From Archangium primigenium (lineage in GTDB: Bacteria > Myxococcota > Myxococcia > Myxococcales > Myxococcaceae), in assembly GCF_016904885.1 (NCBI RefSeq), contig NZ_JADWYI010000001.1:5022001-5086000 (forward strand): 64,000 nucleotides of DNA. The letters are read 5' to 3'. This document shows positions 52,745 to 60,940 of the stretch, piece by piece. How positions within the stretch are numbered: position 1 is the stretch's first letter; each line of letters begins with the position of its first letter. A program made the translations under genes and the position numbers. Below the pieces are notes generated by a model. That model saw only the letters and a program-made list of their open reading frames with translations, had not been told where the DNA came from and ran no database searches.

Positions 52745-54526
52745 ATGGACGCGAGACGAGGAGCGCCGGGATCGGGCAAGGCGCTGGGCCGGGCCCTGGG
52801 CTACCTGCGGCACTATCGGGCCGAGACGGCGGGCGCGCTGCTCTCGCTGCTGCTGGCATCGGCGGCCAACCTCGCCGCGCCCCAGCTGGTGCGGCTCGCG
52901 GTGGACCGGGGCTTTGGCCAGGGCCAGCGCGCCGTGGTGGCCGGGGCGGTGGGGGGGCTGGTGGGGCTCGCGCTGGGACGGGGGCTCTTCAACTTCCTGC
53001 AGGGCTACCTGGCCGAGCGCGCCTCGCAGGGGGTGGCGTTCGACCTGCGCAACCTGCTCTTCGAGCGGCTGCAGCGCCTGAGCTTCAGCTACCACGATCA
53101 GGCGCAGACGGGGCAGCTGCTCACGCGGCTCACCAACGACGTGGAGCAGGTGCGCACCTTCGTGGGGGGTGGGGCGGTGCAGGTGGTGGCCTCGCTGGCC
53201 ATGCTGGTGGGGTGCACGGTGCTGCTGTTCCTGCTGCAGCCCCTGCTCGCGGTGGCGTCCCTGCTGGCGATCGCGCCGGTGCTCTGGGTGCTGCGCGGCT
53301 TCATGATGAAGATGGGCCCGATGTTCGGCCAGGTGCAGGGCACGCTCGGCAAGCTCAATTCCCACTTGCAGGAGAGCCTCCGGGGCGCGCGGGTGGTGCG
53401 TGCCTTCTCGGCGGAGGGGCGGGAGTCGGCGCGCTACGAGCGCGTGAACGTGGAGTACGAGAACCTCAACGTGGGGCTCATCACCGTCATCTCCACCTAC
53501 TTTCCCTGGGTGTTCTTCTTCGCGAGCGTGGGCACGGTGGTGGTGGTGGGGGTGGGCGGCTGGTTCATCTTCCAGGAGCGGCTGACCGTGGGCGAGCTGC
53601 TCGCGTTCAACAACTACCTGGCCTTCCTGCTGCTGCCCATCATCACCCTGGGCTTTCTCACCAACCAGATGTCGCGCGCGGGCGTGTCCGCGGTGCGCAT
53701 CTTCGAGCTGCTCGACACCCGGACGGACGTGGTGGACAAGCCCGGGGCCCAGGTGCTGCCGCCCATCGAGGGCCGGGTGGAGCTGCGCGACGTGCGCTTT
53801 CGCTACGCGGGCGGGGAGCGGGAGATCCTCAAGGGCGTCACCTTCACGGTCGCGCCCGGCCAGTTCGTGGCCATCCTCGGCACCACGGGCTCGGGCAAGA
53901 GCACCATCATCAACCTGATCCCCCGCTTCTACGACGTCACGGGCGGCGCGGTGCTCATCGACGGCCGGGACGTGCGCGACGTGACGCTCGCGAGCCTGCG
54001 CTCGCAGATCGGCATCGTGCTCCAGGAGGCGACGCTCTTCGCCGGCACGCTGCGCGAGAACATCGCCTATGGCCGCCCGGACGCCACGCCCGAGGAGGTC
54101 CAGGCCGCGGCCGAGGCGGCCCAGGCCGCCGCGTTCATCGCGGAGCTGCCCCAGGGGTATGACACGCTCGTGGGCGAGCGGGGCGTGGGCCTGTCGGGCG
54201 GGCAGCGCCAGCGCGTGGCGATCGCCCGGGCGCTGCTCACCCAGCCGCGCCTGCTCATCCTCGACGACAGCACCTCGGCGGTGGACGCGCGCACCGAGCG
54301 CGACATCCAACAGGCCCTGGACCGGCTCATGCGCGACACGCGCTGCACGGCGCTCGTCATCGCCCAGCGCATGAGCACCGTGCGCGACGCCAGCCAGGTC
54401 ATCGTGCTCGACGAGGGGCAGGTGGTCGCCCAGGGTCGGCACGAGGAGCTGCTCGCCTCGAGCCCCCTGTACAACGAGATCCTCGGCTCGCAGCTGCGTC
54501 CCGAGCCGCGGGAGGACGAGCGATGA
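52745..54526 (+). CDS. ABC exporter half-transporter with degenerate Walker B
   Basis: 593 residues, AGGAGG upstream. Six-helix membrane domain (about 25-330) with the MsbA-like intracellular loops, then a nucleotide-binding domain: Walker A GTTGSGKST near 379, Q-loop, intact LSGGQ signature, and Walker B LLILDD, where residue 508 is Asp instead of the catalytic Glu. A second half-transporter gene overlaps by 4 bases. In heterodimeric exporters such as LmrCD and BmrCD one partner carries exactly this Asp. Divergent from the DUF481-like gene. Confidence 0.92.
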   Translation: MDARRGAPGSGKALGRALGYLRHYRAETAGALLSLLLASAANLAAPQLVRLAVDRGFGQGQRAVVAGAVGGLVGLALGRGLFNFLQGYLAERASQGVAFDLRNLLFERLQRLSFSYHDQAQTGQLLTRLTNDVEQVRTFVGGGAVQVVASLAMLVGCTVLLFLLQPLLAVASLLAIAPVLWVLRGFMMKMGPMFGQVQGTLGKLNSHLQESLRGARVVRAFSAEGRESARYERVNVEYENLNVGLITVISTYFPWVFFFASVGTVVVVGVGGWFIFQERLTVGELLAFNNYLAFLLLPIITLGFLTNQMSRAGVSAVRIFELLDTRTDVVDKPGAQVLPPIEGRVELRDVRFRYAGGEREILKGVTFTVAPGQFVAILGTTGSGKSTIINLIPRFYDVTGGAVLIDGRDVRDVTLASLRSQIGIVLQEATLFAGTLRENIAYGRPDATPEEVQAAAEAAQAAAFIAELPQGYDTLVGERGVGLSGGQRQRVAIARALLTQPRLLILDDSTSAVDARTERDIQQALDRLMRDTRCTALVIAQRMSTVRDASQVIVLDEGQVVAQGRHEELLASSPLYNEILGSQLRPEPREDER

Positions 54527-56322
54527 GACGCTCCTCGGACTTGAGTGGATTGGCGGAGATGGAGGACGCGCCCGCGAAGGACCGGAGCGCCGTGGCCCGC
54601 AGGCTCCTGGGGGAAATCCGGTCCTACCGCTCCGTCCTGGCGGCGGCCCTGGGCTTCATCGTCCTGGGCGCGGCCGCGCAGGCCCTGGGGCCCTTCCTGG
54701 TGGGCCGGGCCATCGATCGGAACATCTCGCACGGGGATGGGCGGGGGCTGCTCGTCACCCTGGCGTTCCTGTTCACCACCTACCTGGTGGGCACGTACGC
54801 CCAGCGGCGGCAGACGCAGCGCATCGGGTGGGTGGGCCAGCGCGTGCTCTCCACGCTGCGGCTGCGGCTCTTCGAGCAGCTCCAGGCCCTGCCGCTGTCG
54901 TACCTGGACCGGCGGCCCCTGGGCGATCTGATGAGCCGCCTGCTCGGGGACGTGGACCTGCTCAACCAGTTCTTCGGCCAGGGCCTCACGCAGATCCTCG
55001 GCTCGCTGCTGGGGCTCTTGGGCGTGATGGTGGCGATGCTGGCCCTGGACCTGCCCCTGGCGCTGGCGTGCTTCTCCATCATCCCGGTGATGGTGCTCAC
55101 CACCGCGTTCTTCTCCCGGCGGGCCCGGCGCGCCTACCGCAAGACGCGCGAGACGGTGGGCGACGTGACGGCGGGGTTGCAGGAGGAGCTGGGTGGCGTG
55201 CGGCAGGCGCAGGCGTTCAACCGCACCGAGCTCAACATCCAGCGCTTCCGGCAGAAGAACGCGGCCAACCGGGACGCGAACGTCTCCGCCGTGGGCATCA
55301 CCGCGGCCTTCTCGCCGCTCATCGACGTGCTGTCCACGCTCTCCACCGCGCTGGTCATCGGCTACGGCGGCTATCGGATCCTCGAGGGTGAGCTGAGCGT
55401 GGGCCTGCTGGCGGCGTTCCTCATCTACACGCAGCAGTTCTTCCGGCCGCTGCAGATGGTGTCCTCCATCTACACGCTGATGCAGGCGGCGCTGGCGGGG
55501 GCCGAGCGCGTGTACGCCATCCTCGACGAAGCGCGCGAGCCGGCGGACGCACCGGACGCGCGGGTGCTGGAGCACGCCGAGGGGCGCATCTCCTTCGAGC
55601 GGGTGTCGTTCGCGTACGACCCGGCGCACCCGGTGCTGCACGACGTCAGCTTCGAGGTGGCGCCGGGCCAGACGGTGGCGCTGGTGGGCCGCACGGGGGC
55701 GGGCAAGACGACGGTGACCAACCTCTTGCCGCGCTTCTACGACGTCACCGGAGGCGCGGTGCGGCTGGACGGGCACGACGTGCGCTCGCTCACGCGCGCG
55801 AGCCTGCGGCGGCAGATGGCCACGGTGCTCCAGGAGCCGGTGCTCTTCTCGGGCACCATCGCGGACAACATCGCCTATGGCCTGCCGGACGTGAGCCGCG
55901 AGCGCATCGAGGCCGCCGCGCGGGTCGTCCATGCCCACGACTTCATCGCCGCCTTGCCCAAGGGCTACGACACGGAGCTGGGCGGCGGCGCCACGGGGCT
56001 GAGCCAGGGCCAGCGCCAGCTCGTGTCCTTCGCCCGCGCGGTGCTCGTGGACCCGCGTGTGCTCATCCTCGACGAGGCCACGGCCAACATCGACACGCGC
56101 ACCGAGGCGCTCATCCAGCGCGCGCTGACCTCGCTGCTCGCCGGCCGCACCAGTGTCGTCGTCGCGCACCGGCTGAGCACCATCCGCGACGCGGACCTCA
56201 TCCTGGTGCTGGAGGCGGGCCGGGTGGTGGAGCAGGGCACCCACACGGAGCTGATGGCGCGCCAGGGCGTCTACGCGGACCTGTACGGCCAGCAGTTCAT
56301 CGACCGCGACCGGACCGGGTGA
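54523..56322 (+). CDS. ABC exporter half-transporter, catalytic partner
   Basis: 599 residues, start overlapping the stop of the previous gene (ATGA). Six-helix membrane domain followed by a nucleotide-binding domain with Walker A GRTGAGKTT, signature LSQGQ in place of LSGGQ, and Walker B VLILDE with Glu518. Thus the catalytic site joins this protein's Walker B with the partner's LSGGQ, and the second site is degenerate, the classical asymmetry of heterodimeric multidrug or lipid exporters. The complex should sit in the inner membrane; substrate unknown. Confidence 0.93.
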   Translation: MRRSSDLSGLAEMEDAPAKDRSAVARRLLGEIRSYRSVLAAALGFIVLGAAAQALGPFLVGRAIDRNISHGDGRGLLVTLAFLFTTYLVGTYAQRRQTQRIGWVGQRVLSTLRLRLFEQLQALPLSYLDRRPLGDLMSRLLGDVDLLNQFFGQGLTQILGSLLGLLGVMVAMLALDLPLALACFSIIPVMVLTTAFFSRRARRAYRKTRETVGDVTAGLQEELGGVRQAQAFNRTELNIQRFRQKNAANRDANVSAVGITAAFSPLIDVLSTLSTALVIGYGGYRILEGELSVGLLAAFLIYTQQFFRPLQMVSSIYTLMQAALAGAERVYAILDEAREPADAPDARVLEHAEGRISFERVSFAYDPAHPVLHDVSFEVAPGQTVALVGRTGAGKTTVTNLLPRFYDVTGGAVRLDGHDVRSLTRASLRRQMATVLQEPVLFSGTIADNIAYGLPDVSRERIEAAARVVHAHDFIAALPKGYDTELGGGATGLSQGQRQLVSFARAVLVDPRVLILDEATANIDTRTEALIQRALTSLLAGRTSVVVAHRLSTIRDADLILVLEAGRVVEQGTHTELMARQGVYADLYGQQFIDRDRTG

Positions 56323-56453
56323 GGTCGCGGGTTGATTGCCGATCGGCAACATGTCCCCAGGTGCGATGGAAGGGGGCTGCCTTGATGGCGGAGGAGTTGT
56401 GGTTTAGGTCTTGAACGTTTTGTGGATGTCAATTGAAATAAAAGGGGGACACG
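56323..56453. other. AT-rich junction before the toxin gene
   Basis: 131 bases where GC content falls sharply from about 56395. AAAGGGGG at 56441-56448 is the toxin's ribosome site. A TTGAAC/TGAAAT pair at 56411-56439 is too near the start to be a convincing promoter. The boundary looks like the edge of an inserted cassette. Confidence 0.45.
56336..56349. promoter_or_regulatory. Perfect 14-bp palindrome TTGCCGATCGGCAA
   Basis: A strict palindrome 14 bases after the ABC exporter stop and about 105 bases before the toxin start. It may end the ABC transcript or serve as an operator for the toxin gene. Confidence 0.35.
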
Positions 56454-58472
56454 ATGGCTGAATCCAAAGCGTGGATGCTTCCTGGAAATGACAACACACG
56501 GTCCTGTCTACTCGTTTTCGTAAGCGGCAAGGCTCAGTGGGGAGGCCACAAGGCCGCAAGCTTTTCGTGGGTCAAAAGCTTGCTGGACATGTGGCTGGTC
56601 TCAGATGAGCACACCCTGCAAGACATCTACAGACAGTCTATCCAGCACGTTTTCCGGAAGTTCAAGACCTCCCCCAGTCCATCTCTACTCAAAAAGGTGA
56701 TTCTTCAGGAACTCCAGTTTGGAAGACTGCTCGCATTTGAGGTGCCGAGGAATGCGTCCCATCTGGCTTCGGCCCTTCCTCATGCGGGCATTCGTCCTGC
56801 AGTTCAGGCGTCGACGTCGCAGATGACCGGACAAGAGCTTTTGGAGGAATGGGAGGAACGACAGGTCGATGTCAAGCGTCTCAGTGTGGCGATGAAAGTG
56901 CGCGTCGCACTCCAATTGTCGGTGACGAGTTGGCCAGGGCAGATTGGTGAGACCGCATTGCGCTCCTTCAGCGATCCGCGATTTGTTCTCACCTTGTTTG
57001 GCATCATGGGCCTGTACGTTGCCTTATGGCTTGTGCCGGACCCCACCTTGGTGACCAAGATCATGGCGGGCATGCTTACGACCGCTTTGCTGGCCCAGTT
57101 CGCTTGGGAGGATATCTACGGTCTGGTGAAGGCATGGTTCGTGCTGGAGAAAAGCTGCGAGAGTGCGAAGACACAGGATGAGCTGCGTGCCGCTGGAGAG
57201 ACTTTCGCGGAAAAAGTGGGACAGGTGGGCTTCGACATCCTGCTTTTCATTGTGATGGGACGTGTGGCGAGGAGGGTACAGCCAACACTGAGGGAGATAG
57301 GTGCGAAGCGAGCCGTAGTGCGGGCTGAGGCCAGGCTCGAAACAGCGCGAAGTCAGCCTGGCAGTGGTTTCGTTCCTGAAGCACGAGGCGAGGCGCTTGA
57401 GGTTCTGGATATTGCCAGGGCCGAGGCGAAAAGCGCCGACCCGGGCAGCATCCTGGATGCATTGAGCAAGAGCCTGCCAGAACTCGCACGCGGGGGGTTG
57501 CTCCAACTGCGCGGCAGGGTTGGCGATGCCAGAGCGCTTCAGACGTTAGAAAGCTCGCTTGTCAAGGGACGCAAGAGCCTGGACTCATTTCTTGCCCATG
57601 AGGGGGCATCCAAGGCCCAAGTCAAGGCGGCCAGGGGCTCGGTCCTCGCGAGCCAAGCCGAATTGGCGCGAGCGCGAATGAACTGGCTCAAGACACTGCA
57701 GGACCCTCTTCTGCGGGACGCCATGGGCAAGGAGTTGGTCCAATACGTTGTCAAGGTGTTGCGGACGCTGAAGAGCCCTCCTGATTGGGCTGCCCTGAGA
57801 AAAGCCATCCAGGCTCGCGACATCGACATGCTGGTGGGCGAACTGGGAGAGGCGCTGCAGCGCTCGTTGCTCGCCGAGAAATATCCTGCGGCCAAGGGCT
57901 ACCGTGTCTTCGCGAACATCGAGGTCGTTCGGCGAGTGAAGGGTTTTTTTACCAAAAAGGAATGGCAGTTCGCAGAGCGCAACGAGGGGCGCGAGGGTAA
58001 TCCGAGAGGGCTCTACGAAGCGGACGGAGCGCTGTGGAAGAGCATTACCGAGGTGGACGCGCTGATCGCGGAGCCAACCCTTGAGGGTCGATGGAGGCCG
58101 GTCGAGTTGGAGCAGATGAAGACGGGAAAGAACGATCAGCACAGCACGGCGCAAATGCAGAACACCCATGCACTCAAGGCAATGGAGCAAGTCGTTGGTG
58201 GTAACGAAACGGTGCAACTCTTCGAGCGAGTCGGTAAGAACGAACTGGGCAAGAACATGACGGCTTCGTTCGACCTGTCCAAGATTCAAGACGTGGCGGG
58301 GGCTACGCGCGGGACCGCAGGAAAATTGTTCACCGAGAACATCCCCTTTACCCGCGAGGTGCTCGAAGCAACAGCGCACTCGCTGGTCAAGAATCCAACC
58401 CTCCTGCCATCTCCGGACATCGTTCCCCCATTCAACGAGGGACAACGGCGCCGTGGGAAGGTGACGCGTTGA
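56454..58472 (+). CDS. Polymorphic toxin-like protein with possible nuclease domain
   Basis: 672 residues, codon use less GC-rich than all neighbours. No signal peptide. Residues 1-160 form an N-terminal domain (RSCLLVFVSGKAQWGGHKA, LAFEVPRNASHL). Residues about 179-250 have hydrophobic helices (VLTLFGIMGLYVALWLVPDP, LLAQFAWEDIYGLVKAW) and a segment ELRAAGETFAEKVGQVGFDILLFIVMGRVARRV that I associate with proteobacterial polymorphic toxins exported by contact systems. A helical linker leads to the C-terminal domain; Asp535 in EVDALI and Glu551/Glu553/Lys556 in ELEQMK resemble a PD-(D/E)xK nuclease site. The next gene overlaps its stop and is likely the antidote. Confidence 0.7.
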   Translation: MAESKAWMLPGNDNTRSCLLVFVSGKAQWGGHKAASFSWVKSLLDMWLVSDEHTLQDIYRQSIQHVFRKFKTSPSPSLLKKVILQELQFGRLLAFEVPRNASHLASALPHAGIRPAVQASTSQMTGQELLEEWEERQVDVKRLSVAMKVRVALQLSVTSWPGQIGETALRSFSDPRFVLTLFGIMGLYVALWLVPDPTLVTKIMAGMLTTALLAQFAWEDIYGLVKAWFVLEKSCESAKTQDELRAAGETFAEKVGQVGFDILLFIVMGRVARRVQPTLREIGAKRAVVRAEARLETARSQPGSGFVPEARGEALEVLDIARAEAKSADPGSILDALSKSLPELARGGLLQLRGRVGDARALQTLESSLVKGRKSLDSFLAHEGASKAQVKAARGSVLASQAELARARMNWLKTLQDPLLRDAMGKELVQYVVKVLRTLKSPPDWAALRKAIQARDIDMLVGELGEALQRSLLAEKYPAAKGYRVFANIEVVRRVKGFFTKKEWQFAERNEGREGNPRGLYEADGALWKSITEVDALIAEPTLEGRWRPVELEQMKTGKNDQHSTAQMQNTHALKAMEQVVGGNETVQLFERVGKNELGKNMTASFDLSKIQDVAGATRGTAGKLFTENIPFTREVLEATAHSLVKNPTLLPSPDIVPPFNEGQRRRGKVTR

Positions 58473-59164
58473 ACATCCACGACAAGGGCGAGAGCACACT
58501 CCCTCCCCATTTCGCGGTCATCCTCGACCAGCCGGCCATCGGGCCTGAATGGAAGTCATGGCTGGTGCACGAGTTGGCGTTACGCGGTGTTCTGCTCGGC
58601 TTGGATGGCACCATCGAGGATCATGGCGTTCTCATCGGATTCTATCAGTTCCTGGAGCAGGCTGAGGCGGAGCAGGCGCTCCAGACGATGAACGTCAAGG
58701 TCGAGGCCTTGGACTGTCCCTGGATGGGCCCCATACGAGGAGCGATCGGCTGGGTGCGCGCAGGACTCCAGGAGGATCTGCTGGGTTCATTCCTCCCTGT
58801 CCTGGTCCGCCTGAGTCGAGGCCCGTTCGTCCGCACGGCGGACAGCGCCTTCTACGCCCCAGTACGCAAAATCGCGTTCTCGGTGGAGAACGTCGTGAAA
58901 AAATACGGTTTTGGAGACGGAGAGGATCTTCTCGATATTCCAGGTGATTACCTGGAACACGCGTGCGACGAAGTCCAAGCAGTGCTCGAGCATGCGGGTC
59001 TAGAGGCACAGGTCTCATTGATCGAGACGGCACACAACCCACTTCGAATCCGGGGGCCTGCTCTTCAGGACGGGAAAGAAGCCTCATCGGACGTGCTCAG
59101 GGAACTGACGGTGACGCTTTGGGCCTATGATTGGCGGCTCCTCCAGGACGCCTCCTTCTGGTGA
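58469..59164 (+). CDS. Probable immunity protein of the lower-GC toxin
   Basis: 231 residues from a TTG start that overlaps the toxin stop by 4 bases (TTGA), giving translational coupling. Cytosolic, acidic, mixed alpha/beta: PHFAVILDQPAIGPEWKSWLVHELALRG, IGFYQFLEQAEAEQALQTMNVKVEAL, then VRKIAFSVENVVKKYGFGDGEDLLDIPGDYLEHACDEVQAVLEHAG. Codon use is lower in GC, like the toxin, so both moved together. I do not recognise a named immunity family. Confidence 0.65.
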   Translation: MNIHDKGESTLPPHFAVILDQPAIGPEWKSWLVHELALRGVLLGLDGTIEDHGVLIGFYQFLEQAEAEQALQTMNVKVEALDCPWMGPIRGAIGWVRAGLQEDLLGSFLPVLVRLSRGPFVRTADSAFYAPVRKIAFSVENVVKKYGFGDGEDLLDIPGDYLEHACDEVQAVLEHAGLEAQVSLIETAHNPLRIRGPALQDGKEASSDVLRELTVTLWAYDWRLLQDASFW

Positions 59165-59220
59165 GAGTTCCCGTTCCGACGCGGTGACCGCCGCGAAACT
59201 TGCGCTACGATGGCGGCGTC

Positions 59221-60069
59221 ATGCACGACTTGAGCGAGGGCCTCACCGGCATCTGGGGACGGCCCTTCATCGATCTGACGCCCTACCTGGACCTCGGCCT
59301 GCTCGCCTCCCTGGACGACGAGATCTGCTACGCGCTCGCCCAGGTGACGACCACCTATACGGGCGGCAGCCACAAGGCCATGGGCATCGTCCCGCCGTCG
59401 CTCGCCGAGGACCCTTACGTCGACTACGGCCAGGTCATCCGCGGCTTCGACGAGCGGGAGTTCGCCACGTTCGTGTCGCTGGGAGATCCCGCGGCGCGCT
59501 TCGATCCCAAGCGCCGCCAGGACTACGAGTTCGGCGAGGAGCGCGACCACCCGCTCACGCGCGAGCAGATGCGCTTCCTCGAGTTCAAGTACGGCGTCTA
59601 CTTCCCCTGGAAGGTCTTCTACGAGCTGATGCCCGGTGGCTACTGGGGCGAGAAGAGCACCGCCCAGGGCAAGGCCTTCACCCGCGAGGCCCGGCTGTAC
59701 TTCCCCCGCACCCTGGCCTTCGTCCAGGGGCTGCCCTTCCGGGAGATCGGCCGCTGCACGCTGCTCGGTTTGAACGCCAATGATCACGGCACGGTCCACC
59801 GCGACGGCGAGCCCGAGGAGCAGACGGCGCCGGACCAGTTCATCACCGTGTGCCCGCGCGGCGGCAAGCGGCTGTTCCTCTGGGACGAGACGCGACGCGT
59901 CAAGACGCCGGTGGAGGGCCGGGCGTACTGGTTCAACGACTTCGACTACCACGGGGTGGAGGCGGGGCCGGGGTTTCGCTACTCGCTGCGGGTGGATGGG
60001 GTCTTCGAACCGGGCTTCCTGGAGCGGTTGCGACAGGACCATGAGGCCGTGAGCGCCCGGGTCGGGTAG
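59221..60069 (+). CDS. 2-oxoglutarate/Fe(II) oxygenase-like protein
   Basis: 282 residues from ATG 59221. In the C-terminal half the double-stranded beta-helix signature is complete: VHRDGE (His193 and Asp195), distal His244 in DYHGVEAG and Arg257 in FRYSLRVDG for 2-oxoglutarate. The facial triad H-x-D...H followed by Arg 13 residues later is what this superfamily needs. The N-terminal 130 residues are not recognised. Substrate unknown; hydroxylation of a small molecule or protein side chain is expected. The DUF350 gene starts 1 base after its stop, so it belongs to the following operon. Confidence 0.68.
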   Translation: MHDLSEGLTGIWGRPFIDLTPYLDLGLLASLDDEICYALAQVTTTYTGGSHKAMGIVPPSLAEDPYVDYGQVIRGFDEREFATFVSLGDPAARFDPKRRQDYEFGEERDHPLTREQMRFLEFKYGVYFPWKVFYELMPGGYWGEKSTAQGKAFTREARLYFPRTLAFVQGLPFREIGRCTLLGLNANDHGTVHRDGEPEEQTAPDQFITVCPRGGKRLFLWDETRRVKTPVEGRAYWFNDFDYHGVEAGPGFRYSLRVDGVFEPGFLERLRQDHEAVSARVG

Positions 60070-60070
60070 C

Positions 60071-60940
60071 ATGCGCGCCCTCATGGCGCTGCGATCCCTC
60101 TACCTGCCCCTCTTCGGCGCGCTCACCACGATCGTGCTCCTGCTGCTCCTGCGCGCCGGCCAGCGGTTGTGGACGCCCGCGCATACGGTCCGCTCGGACC
60201 TGGAGCAGGGCCAGCTCGCCCACGCGCTCGTGCAGATCGGCCAAGTGCTCGGCCTGTTCCTCATCTCCGGCGCGGTGGTGGCGGGCAGCGCGGAAGGCGA
60301 GAGCCTGGCCTGGGACGCGCTGTGGATCGCCGCCCACGGCCTGCTGGCCATGGTGCTGCTGGAGGTGTTCGGCAACCTGGGCGTCCGGGTGCTCCTGCGC
60401 TCGCGGCTGCACGCCGAGGTGGAGCGCGAGAACGTGGCGGCGGGGCTCGCCGCCGGCGGGCACTACCTGGCCACCGGCATCCTCCTGTCCAAGTCGGTGT
60501 CCGGCTCGGACCTGGGCTCGCTCGGTGTGTCGCTCGTCTTCTTCGTGCTCGCCCAGCTCACCCTGCATGCCTTCGTGCTGCTCTTCCGCACGCTCACCGT
60601 CTACGACGACGCCGAGGAGATCCTCGGGGAGAACCTGGCCGCGGCGTTCGGCTACGCGGGCGTCACCGTGGCGCTCTCGATCATCATCGGCCACGCGGTG
60701 GAGGGCACCTTCGTGGACTGGGGCACGTCCCTGCGCGGCTACGGGCTGGCGCTGCTGTTCGCGCTGGCGCTCTACCCGGTGCGCCAGCTCTTCGTGCAGA
60801 CGCTGCTGCTCGGTGCGCGCTTCTCCTTTCGCGGCGGCCGGTTGGACCAGGGCATCGCCGTCGAGCGCAACCTGGGCATGGGCGTGATGGAGGCCGTGTC
60901 CTATCTGGCCGCCGCCTTCCTCGTGACGCGCCTCGGATGA
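60071..60940 (+). CDS. DUF350 membrane protein, tandem copies
   Basis: 289 residues, about eight membrane helices. Two internally similar halves (about 15-145 and 155-285) with segments HALVQIGQVLGLFLISGAVVAGS and AAFGYAGVTVALSIIIGHAVEG show the DUF350 repeat of the YjfL family. In other bacteria DUF350 genes occur next to glutathionylspermidine-synthase-like ATP-grasp genes and PspA-type genes, in systems tied to membrane stress. Here the ATP-grasp gene overlaps its stop by 4 bases. An inner-membrane channel or sensor is a guess from family context. Confidence 0.85.
   Translation: MRALMALRSLYLPLFGALTTIVLLLLLRAGQRLWTPAHTVRSDLEQGQLAHALVQIGQVLGLFLISGAVVAGSAEGESLAWDALWIAAHGLLAMVLLEVFGNLGVRVLLRSRLHAEVERENVAAGLAAGGHYLATGILLSKSVSGSDLGSLGVSLVFFVLAQLTLHAFVLLFRTLTVYDDAEEILGENLAAAFGYAGVTVALSIIIGHAVEGTFVDWGTSLRGYGLALLFALALYPVRQLFVQTLLLGARFSFRGGRLDQGIAVERNLGMGVMEAVSYLAAAFLVTRLG

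Noticed and set aside
56411-56439. TTGAAC/TGAAAT pair as toxin promoter
   Set aside because: Transcription would start inside the ribosome binding site, leaving no usable leader.
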